Shown here piece by piece: positions 35,063 through 43,375 of a stretch of 64,000 bases of DNA. The DNA lies in the NCBI RefSeq assembly GCF_000518645.1, contig NZ_JADZ01000004.1:248001-312000 (forward strand). The letters are read 5' to 3'. Made by a program: the position numbers and the translations under genes. This DNA is from Curvibacter gracilis ATCC BAA-807 (lineage in GTDB: Bacteria > Pseudomonadota > Gammaproteobacteria > Burkholderiales > Burkholderiaceae_C). The notes beneath the pieces were generated by a model. That model saw only the letters and a program-made list of their open reading frames with translations. It did no database searches and had not been told where the DNA came from. The number at the start of each line of letters is the position of its first letter. Position 1 is the stretch's first letter.

Positions 35063-36001
35063 ATGAAACTTGTCACCTACCGCGCCGATGTCCTGGCTGC
35101 TGCCCGTCTGGGCGCCCTCGTTGATGATCTGGTCATCGATCTTCAGAAGCTGGGCGTCCATGCCGGTCACGCTCTGCCCTCCGACATGCTGGATTTCATC
35201 GATCTTGGCCCGAGCGCCGTGACCACCGCCTCGGCCTTGCTGGACGAGTTCAAGGGCCGCTGGCCGCTCGGGGTGGCGCTGCCGCTGCCCAACGTGAAGC
35301 TGCTGGCGCCCATTCCCCGCCCGCGCAAAAACATCTTCGGCATCGGCCTCAACTATGTCGAGCACGTGGCGGAATCCAGCCGCACGCTGGACACGGCCAA
35401 GGAACTGCCCAAGCAGCCCGTGATCTTCTCCAAACCCCCGACCACGGTGATCGGGCCTGGCGATGCGATCGAGCACAACGCCGCCATCACGCGCCAGCTG
35501 GACTGGGAAGTGGAACTGGCCGCCATCATCGGCACGCGCGCCAAAGGGGTTCGCAAGGAAGAGGCCTTGCGCTACGTGTTCGGCTACAGCCTCATGATCG
35601 ACATGAGCGCCCGCGACAACCGGCGTGCGGGCCAATGGATCTACTCGAAGGGGCAGGACACCTACGCGCCCTTCGGACCCGTGATCGTCACCGCCGATGA
35701 AATTCCCGATCCGCAGGTGCTGGATCTCAGCCTGCAGGTCAACGGCGTGACCAAGCAGAGTTCGAACACCCGCCACATGCTGTTTGCGGTGGACACCCTG
35801 ATCGCCGACATCAGCGCCGGCATCACGCTGGAGCCGGGCGACATCATCGCCACCGGCACACCCGAAGGGGTCGGGGCCGGACGCAGCCCTCAGGAGTGGG
35901 TGTGGCCCGGCGATGTGATCGAGGCCCAGGTCGAGAAGATTGGTGCGCTCCGTCATCCCGTGGTGGCCGTCGGCAACGATCCCCGTGCCGGCCGCGCTTG
36001 A
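35063..36001 (+). CDS. fumarylacetoacetate-hydrolase-family protein (acylpyruvate hydrolase)
   Basis: A 312-aa FAH-fold hydrolase. The metal- and substrate-binding motifs GIGLNYVEHV, DWEVELAAIIG and GTPEGVGAGRSP are intact. It follows the dioxygenase and should hydrolyse the cleaved acylpyruvate (maleamylpyruvate, maleylpyruvate or fumarylpyruvate) to pyruvate plus a C4 acid. No glutathione- or mycothiol-dependent maleylpyruvate isomerase is visible, which suggests direct cleavage of the cis form and fits the maleate isomerase two genes on. Confidence 0.85.
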   Translation: MKLVTYRADVLAAARLGALVDDLVIDLQKLGVHAGHALPSDMLDFIDLGPSAVTTASALLDEFKGRWPLGVALPLPNVKLLAPIPRPRKNIFGIGLNYVEHVAESSRTLDTAKELPKQPVIFSKPPTTVIGPGDAIEHNAAITRQLDWEVELAAIIGTRAKGVRKEEALRYVFGYSLMIDMSARDNRRAGQWIYSKGQDTYAPFGPVIVTADEIPDPQVLDLSLQVNGVTKQSSNTRHMLFAVDTLIADISAGITLEPGDIIATGTPEGVGAGRSPQEWVWPGDVIEAQVEKIGALRHPVVAVGNDPRAGRA

Positions 36002-36027
36002 ACAAGCCGATACCTCAAGGAGTTCCC

Positions 36028-37056
36028 ATGCTTGAACTACCCCGCTTCAAGGCGGCGACGGTACAGGCCTCGCCTGTCTTTCTGGACACCGATGCCACCG
36101 TGGACAAGGTCTGCGCTCTGATTGCCGAAGCCGCAGGCCACGGTGCCCGTCTGGTGGCATTTCCCGAGGTCTTCGTGGCCGGCTATCCCTATTGGAGCTG
36201 GATCGCCAACCCCATCGACGGCAGCCCCTGGTTTGAAAAGCTGGCCCGCTCGGCCATCGAGATTCCGGGGCCCGAGATCCGCAAGATCGCCAACGCGGCG
36301 GCGCGCCATCGCATCCATGTGGTGATCGGTGTGAATGAACGTGCCAGCCACAGCGTGGGCACGATCTACAACACCCTGGTCACCCTGGGTGAGGACGGTC
36401 GCATCCTGGGGCGCCATCGCAAATTGGTGCCCACCTGGGCCGAGAAGCTGACCTGGGCCCCGGGCGACGCCTCGGCGCTGCGGGTACACCCCACCGCGAT
36501 CGGGCCCCTGGGGTCCTTGGCCTGTGGCGAGAACACCAACACCCTGGCCCGCTTTGCGCTGCTGGCCCAAGGGGAGTTGGTGCACGTGGCCAGCTACATC
36601 TCGCTGCCGGTGGCCCCACGTGACTACGACATGGCCGAAGCGATCAAGGTGCGGGCCGCGGCCCATTGCTTTGAAGGCAAGCTGTTCACCGTGGTCTCGT
36701 GCTCCACCGTGTCCGAGGAGATCATCCAGGCCATGGAGCCCCTCAACCCCCAGGCCCGCGAACTGCTCACCCGCAGCAACAGCGCCTTCTCGGGCTTCCT
36801 GGGGCCCGACGGGCGCGTGATCGGCGAGCCCTTGATCGATGTGGAGGGCATTGCTTACGCCGAGATCGATCTGGGCCGCTGCATCCAGCCCCGCCAGATG
36901 CACGACATCACAGGGCACTACAACCGATTCGATGTGTTTGATCTGCGCGTGAATCGCCGTCCCTTGCAGGCAGCGCGGTTTGACGATGCAGGCGTGCCCC
37001 CCGTCCACCTGGAGGACGACCCCGCCAACGATTCTCAAACGGAAGCCTTTCAATGA
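36028..37056 (+). CDS. nitrilase-superfamily carbon-nitrogen hydrolase (candidate maleamate amidase)
   Basis: A 342-aa enzyme with the Glu-Lys-Cys triad of the superfamily: Glu in LVAFPEVFVAGYP, Lys in GRHRKLVPTWAEK and Cys in LACGENTN. The last motif resembles nitrilase-branch enzymes (which often read CWEHxNP) rather than typical amidases. It overlaps the maleate isomerase by 4 bp. In context the simplest role is release of ammonia from maleamate to give maleate; a true nitrile substrate such as an indolic nitrile is the alternative. Confidence 0.85.
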   Translation: MLELPRFKAATVQASPVFLDTDATVDKVCALIAEAAGHGARLVAFPEVFVAGYPYWSWIANPIDGSPWFEKLARSAIEIPGPEIRKIANAAARHRIHVVIGVNERASHSVGTIYNTLVTLGEDGRILGRHRKLVPTWAEKLTWAPGDASALRVHPTAIGPLGSLACGENTNTLARFALLAQGELVHVASYISLPVAPRDYDMAEAIKVRAAAHCFEGKLFTVVSCSTVSEEIIQAMEPLNPQARELLTRSNSAFSGFLGPDGRVIGEPLIDVEGIAYAEIDLGRCIQPRQMHDITGHYNRFDVFDLRVNRRPLQAARFDDAGVPPVHLEDDPANDSQTEAFQ

Positions 37057-37811
37057 GTACCCCCCGTCCATTCCGCATCGGGCAGATCGTGCCCAGCTCG
37101 AACACCACCATGGAGACCGAGATTCCGGCCATCCTGCGGGCTCGCGAGGCCTTGCACCCGGAGCGCTTCACCTTTCACGCCAGCCGCATGCGCATGAAGC
37201 ATGTCACCAAAGAAGAGCTGGCCGCCATGGACAGCGACAGCGACCGCTGTGCCCTGGAGCTTTCGGATGCCCGCGTCGACGTGCTCGGCTATGCCTGCCT
37301 GGTGGCCATCATGAGCATGGGGCTGGGCTACCACCGGGTGTCCGAGGCGCGCCTGCACCAGCGCACCGTGGACAACGGGGGGGCCGCCCCCGTGGTCACG
37401 AGCGCCGGCGCCCTGGTCGATGGGTTGAAAGCCCTCGGCGCCCGCAAGGTGTCCATCCTCACGCCCTACATGAAGCCGCTGACCCGACTGGTGGTCGACT
37501 ACATCGAGAACGAAGGCATTGAGGTGGTCGACAGCCTCTCGCTGGAGATCTCGGACAATCTGGAGGTGGGGCGCCAGGACCCGCGGGCGCCGATCGAGAT
37601 CACCCGCAAGCTCAATACCCGCGGCGTCGACGCCGTGGTCGCCTCCGCTTGCGTGCAGATGCCCTCGCTGGCCTCGATCCAGCCGATCGAAGACCGCCTT
37701 GGCGTGCCGGTTTTGTCCTCCTCCGTCGCGACGACCTACCTGATGCTCAAGCGCCTGGGCCTGAGCACCGACGTGCCGGGCCACGGATCCCTGCTCAGTG
37801 GCCGGTATTGA
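37053..37811 (+). CDS. maiA: maleate cis-trans isomerase
   Basis: A 252-aa member of the Asp/Glu racemase superfamily closely resembling NicE/MaiA maleate isomerases: the N-terminal GQIVPSSNTTMETEIPA, then CALELSDARVDVLGYACLVA with the first catalytic cysteine, and VVASACVQMPSL with the second. It converts maleate to fumarate, which enters the TCA cycle. In nicotinate degradation the same enzyme follows a maleamate amidase, so its coupling here to a C-N hydrolase is informative. Confidence 0.9.
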   Translation: MSTPRPFRIGQIVPSSNTTMETEIPAILRAREALHPERFTFHASRMRMKHVTKEELAAMDSDSDRCALELSDARVDVLGYACLVAIMSMGLGYHRVSEARLHQRTVDNGGAAPVVTSAGALVDGLKALGARKVSILTPYMKPLTRLVVDYIENEGIEVVDSLSLEISDNLEVGRQDPRAPIEITRKLNTRGVDAVVASACVQMPSLASIQPIEDRLGVPVLSSSVATTYLMLKRLGLSTDVPGHGSLLSGRY

Positions 37812-37901
37812 CCGGTCCAAGTCGGGCGACCAACCCTGAAGGGGATCTTCTTGCCTCTAGAATCTGAAGCTTGTTCCCTTCATGGTGTGGCCATCGTTCC
37901 G

Positions 37902-38372
37902 ATGGCCACCGTGTTTGACCCGCCGTCCATGCCCGAGTCGGAAGCTTTTGTTGATCACTATCTGCCCGCTTTGCTGGGCCAGGCCTGGCACATGGTCTCT
38001 TCCGAGTTCCATGCCGTCGTCCAGGCGCAGGGCCTTTCGGTTCTCGAGTGGCGGGTTCTTTCGACCTTGGTCGGCAGCGGGCCCATCGGCACAGGGCGCC
38101 TGGCCCAGAAGACCCTCAGCAAGCAGCCGACAGTCACCCGCTTGCTGGATCGCATGGAAGCGCAGGGGCACGTGGAGAGGATCCCCGATTCCACGGACGG
38201 ACGCGTCACGCTGGTGCGGGTCACCCCCAGTGGGCGACAGCTGGTCTCGGGTCTGCTGACCCAGGCCGAAATCCACGAGAAGATGGTGCTGGCTTCATTG
38301 GGGCCTCGCAAGTCCGAGGCGCTCAAGTCGGCCTTGCGTGAACTCATTGACCGCTACGGCCCTGCCGAGTAG
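37902..38372 (+). CDS. MarR family transcriptional regulator
   Basis: A regulator of about 156 aa with a MarR winged helix (VLEWRVLSTLVGSGPIGTGR, then LSKQPTVTRLLDRMEAQGHV and a wing containing DSTDGRVTLVRVT). MarR proteins in aromatic-CoA clusters often respond to aryl-CoA esters. It follows the maleate isomerase and probably controls part of the cluster. The start is uncertain: in-frame ATGs at 37902 and 37929, and a TTG at 37851, are possible, without a clear ribosome-binding site. Confidence 0.82.
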   Translation: MATVFDPPSMPESEAFVDHYLPALLGQAWHMVSSEFHAVVQAQGLSVLEWRVLSTLVGSGPIGTGRLAQKTLSKQPTVTRLLDRMEAQGHVERIPDSTDGRVTLVRVTPSGRQLVSGLLTQAEIHEKMVLASLGPRKSEALKSALRELIDRYGPAE

Positions 38373-38526
38373 CTGGGCAGGAGGCCGGCGCTTGCGCGCT
38401 TGTTCAAGCCTGTCCAAATAGGGTGCCGTGCTGTCCGCACTGTGCAGAAATGCAGCGCCTTGGCGCGGATACCGAGGTCGTCGATGCCAGACTGAAAGGC
38501 CTGTCCCTATCGATCCAGCTCCTCCC

Positions 38527-39159
38527 ATGACATTCCTTTCCGACCGGCCCCAACACAGCTACCGACCCAGTGAAGGGCATGGTCTGGCACATGATCCGCT
38601 GCCAGCCATTCTGGGCCCCCGGCCGATTGCCTGGATCTCGACCCGCAGCCAGCAGGGGCGCGTCAACCTCGCGCCTTACAGCTTTTTCAACGTCTTCAAT
38701 TACCGTCCACCGATCCTTGCCTTTTCCAGCGTGGGCTACAAAGACACGGTCCGGAATGTGGTTGACACCGGTGAGTTCGTCTGCAATCTGGCGACGCGGG
38801 AGCTGGCCCTGCAGGTGAATGCCAGCAGCAGCGAACAAGAACGGACCCTGGACGAATTCGAACTGACGGGTCTGACCCCGTCTGCGAGCAGGGAAGTCAT
38901 GGCTCCCCGCGTTGCAGAAAGTCCGGTGGCGCTGGAGTGCCGTGTGCTGGATGTGCGGCAACTGACCGACCTGAAGGGGACGATCCTGAATACCTGGATG
39001 GTGACCGCTGAGGTGGTGCACGTTCACATCGATTCCGTTCTTCTGAAAGACGGCATCTATGACACCAGCACGGCCCGGCCGATTCTGCGAGGGGGCGGCC
39101 CCTCAGACTATTTTGAAATCACGCCCCAGGCTCGCTTTCAGATGTCGCGACCCCGCTGA
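38527..39159 (+). CDS. flavin reductase-like / FMN-binding split-barrel protein
   Basis: A 210-aa protein with the HpaC-related fold: LGPRPIAWISTRSQQGRVNL, followed by APYSFFNVFNYRPPILAFS and TGEFVCNLATRELALQVN. It is the second such protein in the cluster. It is closer to the DIM6/NTAB-type flavoproteins than to the StyB-like protein at 20327. It could feed reduced flavin to another enzyme or act on a pathway compound itself; the role is unknown. It lies 154 bp after the MarR gene. Confidence 0.8.
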   Translation: MTFLSDRPQHSYRPSEGHGLAHDPLPAILGPRPIAWISTRSQQGRVNLAPYSFFNVFNYRPPILAFSSVGYKDTVRNVVDTGEFVCNLATRELALQVNASSSEQERTLDEFELTGLTPSASREVMAPRVAESPVALECRVLDVRQLTDLKGTILNTWMVTAEVVHVHIDSVLLKDGIYDTSTARPILRGGGPSDYFEITPQARFQMSRPR

Positions 39160-39190
39160 CGTGATGGGTCTTGCATTCCACGGACCGCCT

Positions 39191-39589
39191 TCAGCGGTCA
39201 CCTGGCTCGATGGCCGCAACCACCCATTGTTTTGCCGCGGTCTGCCATTGAGCGATGGCGCTCGTATCGATGTAGCGCTCCCAGGCATCGATGCCGCTGG
39301 TGCGCGCCAGGCGCCGGAACTGCATCGTCGTGACGGCATCGTTCAGCGCCACCGAGGATCGGGTCATGCCCTGTTGTTTGAACAATTTCTGACCTTCAAT
39401 CAACTTGGCCTGCGCGTCCTGTCGGAGGGGCAGCAACTCACGCATGTCGACGATCACGCCCCATCCTGCGGGCAGGGGGCTCGACAACTCGCGCTGGGCC
39501 GCGGCGACCCATTGGCTCATTTCTTCCAATTCGATGCTGCCCTTGAAGGTCAGCACGAAGCCAAAACTTTGCCTGGAAATATTCCACAT
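39191..39589 (-). CDS. conserved hypothetical protein, SpoIIAA/STAS-like
   Basis: A 132-aa protein starting MWNISRQSFGFVLTFKGSIE, with AGWGVIVDMRELLPLRQDAQ and a C-terminal AAKQWVVAAIEPGDR. The strand-helix alternation resembles SpoIIAA-like (STAS-related) proteins, but I do not recognise a family with certainty. An AAAGGA site precedes the ATG. It is opposite in strand to the catabolic cluster and probably unrelated to it. Confidence 0.6.
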   Translation of the reverse strand: MWNISRQSFGFVLTFKGSIELEEMSQWVAAAQRELSSPLPAGWGVIVDMRELLPLRQDAQAKLIEGQKLFKQQGMTRSSVALNDAVTTMQFRRLARTSGIDAWERYIDTSAIAQWQTAAKQWVVAAIEPGDR

Positions 39590-39811
39590 GTTGTGTCCTT
39601 TGAAGAGTCGTCAGTCTTGATCTGACGCAAGAATTGTTCGCCAAAGGACGGCGCTGAAACCCCCGCGATTCGAAGTTGTGCATTTGAAGGATAGGCAGCG
39701 CGTTGGGCAGGCTCTGGCATGCCCACAGGGCGAACTCTCCTTGAGGTCGCCTGTCTGCGGCGGCTGAGCTTGGCGGGCCGGTTCGGTGGATTCGGCCCCC
39801 CTCCATCGCGC

Positions 39812-40825
39812 TCAGCCCTTTGCCCCCTTTGCCCCCTTTGCCGTTCGCCCATCCTGCTCCCGCAGCCACTGCGCCAGGTCGGCCATCAGCTGCCAGCCGG
39901 TCGGTGACAGGCGTGTGAAGTGCAGGCAGGCGTGGATGGCGCCGGGGTAGTGCTGGTGGCGCACCGGCACGCCGGCCTGGCGCAGGCGGCTGCCCAGGGC
40001 CACGCCCTCGTCGCACAGAGGGTCGTGGCCCAGGGTGGCCAACCAGGTGGCGGGCAGGCCTTCGAAGCCGGTGGAGCCGAGCAGGTCCACCTCGGGGTGG
40101 CCGCGGTGCGCCGGGTCACTGCCCAGGTAGGCCTGGTTGAACCAGTCCATGGCGGATCGGGTGAGGAACTTGCCTTGCCCGTGTTCGCGCTGCGAGGCGC
40201 TCTGGGTGTCGGGGTGGGCGGCCACCGGGTAGATCAGGCCCAGGGCCCGGATGCCCTGGCCTTGCAGGCGGCGGGCGGCCACCAGGCTAAGCTGGGCCCC
40301 GGCGCTGTCGCCGGCCAGGGCGAGCGGGCCGGGCTGGCCGCCCAGCGATTCGGCATTCGCCTGCAGCCAGCGCACGGTGGCCTCCACATCGTCGGGTGCG
40401 GCCGGGAAGGGGTGCTCCGGCGCCAGCCGGTAGTCCACCGCCACCACCAGGGTGTCGGCCATCTGGCACAGGGTGCGGCACACGGCGTCGTGGGTGTCCA
40501 GATCGCCCATCAGAAAGCCCCCGCCGTGCACGTACAGCAGCGTGGGCCAGGGGCCCTGGCTCGGTGGGGTGTACACGCGCAGGGTCAGCGTGCTGGCGGG
40601 GCCGGCGATGGGCAGCTCGCGCACCGAGGCCACGGCCGGTGGGTCCTGGCTCAGCTCGGCACTGATCTGTCGGTACATCTGGCGCGCCTGGGCGGGCGTC
40701 AAGCGCTCGATGGGCGGGGCGCCGGCGGCAGCGGCCTGCTGCAGGAAGGCGGCAAAGCCGGGCTCCAGCGGGGCTTTTGCAAGGGTTGCCTGCGCTGTGT
40801 TTTGGGCCTGAAGGTCGGTGTTCAT
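39812..40825 (-). CDS. alpha/beta hydrolase, hormone-sensitive-lipase family esterase
   Basis: A 337-aa esterase. HGGGF near residue 100 forms the oxyanion hole, the nucleophilic serine is in GDSAGAQLS, an Asp lies in LGHDPLCDEG, and the His in GAIHACLHF. It is the last gene of the seven-gene operon that starts with the aldehyde dehydrogenase, 21 bp after the RND transporter. It could hydrolyse an ester or lactone imported by that system. The C-terminus is a short tandem tail, KGAKGAKG, from a 9-bp DNA repeat. Confidence 0.87.
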   Translation of the reverse strand: MNTDLQAQNTAQATLAKAPLEPGFAAFLQQAAAAGAPPIERLTPAQARQMYRQISAELSQDPPAVASVRELPIAGPASTLTLRVYTPPSQGPWPTLLYVHGGGFLMGDLDTHDAVCRTLCQMADTLVVAVDYRLAPEHPFPAAPDDVEATVRWLQANAESLGGQPGPLALAGDSAGAQLSLVAARRLQGQGIRALGLIYPVAAHPDTQSASQREHGQGKFLTRSAMDWFNQAYLGSDPAHRGHPEVDLLGSTGFEGLPATWLATLGHDPLCDEGVALGSRLRQAGVPVRHQHYPGAIHACLHFTRLSPTGWQLMADLAQWLREQDGRTAKGAKGAKG

Positions 40826-40846
40826 GTGAAGTCTCCGGGTTGGGGG

Positions 40847-43339
40847 TCATTCGCTCAGGGCGAAGGTGCTTGGGGTGGTGGCTGAGGCCGGTTGGGCCGG
40901 CGGCGAGGCTGATGCTGTGGGGGCCACGTCGGTGGCCTTGGCGGCCGTGCGCAGCAGGAAATGGCTCAGTGCGGGCAGCAGGGTCAGGGCACCGACCATG
41001 TTCCACAGGAACATGAAGGCCAGCAGCAGCCCCATGTCGGCCTGGAACTTGATGGGCGAGAACACCCAGGTGCCCACGGCCAGGGCCAGGGTGATGCCGG
41101 TCAGCATCACCACCCGCCCGGTGAACTGCAGGGCGTGCCGGTAGGCCGTGGCCAGGCTGTCGCCCTGGCGTTGGCGCGCCAGGATGATGCTGAGCACGTA
41201 CAGCGCATAGTCCACCCCGATGCCCACGCCCAGCGCGATCACGGGCAGGGTGGCCACCTTCACGCCGATGCCCAGCCCCACCATCAGGGCCTCGCACAGC
41301 ACCGAGGTCAGCACCAGTGGCAGCACCGCCACCACCACCGCACGCCACGAGCGGAAGGTGACCCAGCACAGGGCAATCACCGCGGCATACACCCACAGCA
41401 GCATCTCGCGGTTGGCCTGCTCCACCACGATGTTGGTGGCGGCTGCAATGCCGGCGCTGCCCGCGGCCAGCTCGAAGCGGATGGCCTCGTTGTTGTGGGT
41501 GGCTGCATAGGCTTCGACCGCCTTCACCACCCGGGCCAGGGTGTCGGCCTTGTGGTCCTTGAGGTACACGTACAGGGCCAGGAAGGAGCAGCTCTGGTTG
41601 AACAGCTCGCGCGGCGCGCGCGTCTGTACGCCGCCCAGGGCGCCGTCGTTGGCCAGCAGGTCCAGCCATTTGAAGTTGCCCTCGTTGTAGCCCACCATGG
41701 CCATGCGCGACAGGCCCGCCATCGACTGGGTGGCTTCCACGCCGGGCAGCTGCTCCAGTTGCCAGGCCAGCGCATCCATCGGGGCCAGGGCTGCGTAGCG
41801 GGTGCAGCGGTCGGGTGGGGTGATGGCCATCACGGTCAGGATGTCGGTGCTGGCGCCGTAGTGGCTGATCAGGTAGGCGTTGTCCTGGTTGTAGCGTGAT
41901 TCGGGGCGCAGCTCCGAGGCGCCGGGGTCCAGGTCGCCTATCTTCAGCTCTCGGCTCACCAGGGCGCCCGCGCCGGCCAGCACAGCCGCCACCGCCAGCG
42001 TGCCCAGGGCCCAGCGGGGCTCGGTGAAGCGGGCCAGCAAGGCCCACAGGCCGGCGCCGCGGCTCTTGCCATCGCCCTGGCCGCTGTCCTGGCGCAGGCT
42101 GCGGGCCGCGGCCGCCGGGGCCACGCCGGTGTAGGACAGCAGCACCGGCAGCAACACCAGGTTGGTGAAGATCAGCACGGCCACACCCAGGCTGGCGATC
42201 ACCGCCAGATCCTGGATCACCTCGATGCGGATGATCATCAGCACGGCAAAGCCCACGGCGTCGCACAGCAGCGCGGTCATGCCGGCCATGAACAGGCGCC
42301 TGAAGGTATAGCGTGCCGCCACCTCGCGGTGGGTGCCGCGCCCGATGTCCTGCATGATGCCGTTCATCTTCTGCGCGCCGTGGCTCATGCCGATGGCAAA
42401 CACCAGAAAGGGCACCAGCACCGAGTAGGGGTCGAGCGCGTAGCCCAGCAGCGTCAGCAGCCCGAACTGCCACACCACCGCCACCACCGAGCAGGCCACC
42501 ACCAGCGCCGTGCTGCGCAGGCAGCGGGTGTAGGCCAGCAGAATGCCGCTGCAGATCAGCAAGGCCAGCACAAAGAAGGCCAGCACCTGGACCAGGCCCT
42601 CGATCAGGTCGCCCACCACCTTGGCAAAGCCGGTGATGCGCACTTGCAGGTGTTCGTTGCTGTGGCGATCGCGCAGGGCCTCCAGCTCGCGCGACAGGGC
42701 GCCGTAGTCCAGCGGTGCGCCGGTCTCGGGGTGGCGCTCCAGCAGGGGGATCAGCACGCTGCTGGAGCGGAAATCCGCCGCCACCAGCTGCCCGATCTCG
42801 CCTGAGCGCTCCACGTTGGCGCGCAGTTCGGCCAGGCTGGCGGCGCTGCCGTCGTAGCTGTCCGGGATCACCGGTCCGCCGTCCAGGCCGTCTTCGGTCA
42901 CGGCCACCCAGCGGGTGTTGGAGGTCCACAGCGACTTCATGAAGGGCCGGTCCACGCCGGGGATCAGGAACACCTCGTCGTTGATCTTCTGCAGGGCGTC
43001 CAGGTAGGCCTTGTCAAAGATCGTGCCCTGGCGTGCTTCCAGCACCAGGCGCAAGGTGTTGCCCTGGCCGGCCAGGTCGGCCCGGTGCGCCAAGTAGTTG
43101 GCAATGTAGGGGTGCGAGGTCGGGATGGTCTTTTCGAAGCTGGCGTTCAGGGGCAGGCGCAGCGCCTGCCAGCCCAGCAACAGGGTCAGCAGCAGGCACA
43201 GCCCCAGCACCCAGGGCCGGTGGTTGAAGACGCTGCGCTCCAGCCAGGAGCCTGAGCGGGTGTCGAAGTCTTCCAGCCGTGCGGCCACGGGATGGGGGTC
43301 TGAAGAGGTGTCGGTGTGCATGGGTGAAGGCACCGCCAC
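40847..43339 (-). CDS. RND/MMPL family transporter
   Basis: An 830-aa membrane protein with two repeats of a large periplasmic loop followed by clustered helices (SVFNHRPWVLGLCLLLTLLL, FFVLALLICSGILLAYTRC, FGLLTLLGYALDPYSVLVPF). The motif FAIGMSHGAQKMNGIM and the repeat counterpart GVGIGVDYALYVLS are typical of hydrophobe/amphiphile exporters of the MMPL-like RND class. In many gammaproteobacteria and betaproteobacteria it is encoded with DUF1302, DUF1329 and a YCF48-like protein, as here, and is thought to handle a hydrophobic compound. The start may be GTG 43339 or ATG 43321. Confidence 0.87.
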   Translation of the reverse strand: MAVPSPMHTDTSSDPHPVAARLEDFDTRSGSWLERSVFNHRPWVLGLCLLLTLLLGWQALRLPLNASFEKTIPTSHPYIANYLAHRADLAGQGNTLRLVLEARQGTIFDKAYLDALQKINDEVFLIPGVDRPFMKSLWTSNTRWVAVTEDGLDGGPVIPDSYDGSAASLAELRANVERSGEIGQLVAADFRSSSVLIPLLERHPETGAPLDYGALSRELEALRDRHSNEHLQVRITGFAKVVGDLIEGLVQVLAFFVLALLICSGILLAYTRCLRSTALVVACSVVAVVWQFGLLTLLGYALDPYSVLVPFLVFAIGMSHGAQKMNGIMQDIGRGTHREVAARYTFRRLFMAGMTALLCDAVGFAVLMIIRIEVIQDLAVIASLGVAVLIFTNLVLLPVLLSYTGVAPAAAARSLRQDSGQGDGKSRGAGLWALLARFTEPRWALGTLAVAAVLAGAGALVSRELKIGDLDPGASELRPESRYNQDNAYLISHYGASTDILTVMAITPPDRCTRYAALAPMDALAWQLEQLPGVEATQSMAGLSRMAMVGYNEGNFKWLDLLANDGALGGVQTRAPRELFNQSCSFLALYVYLKDHKADTLARVVKAVEAYAATHNNEAIRFELAAGSAGIAAATNIVVEQANREMLLWVYAAVIALCWVTFRSWRAVVVAVLPLVLTSVLCEALMVGLGIGVKVATLPVIALGVGIGVDYALYVLSIILARQRQGDSLATAYRHALQFTGRVVMLTGITLALAVGTWVFSPIKFQADMGLLLAFMFLWNMVGALTLLPALSHFLLRTAAKATDVAPTASASPPAQPASATTPSTFALSE

Positions 43340-43375
43340 GGCGGTGCAGGGAGGTCTGTGAAGGAGGGCGGCAGT

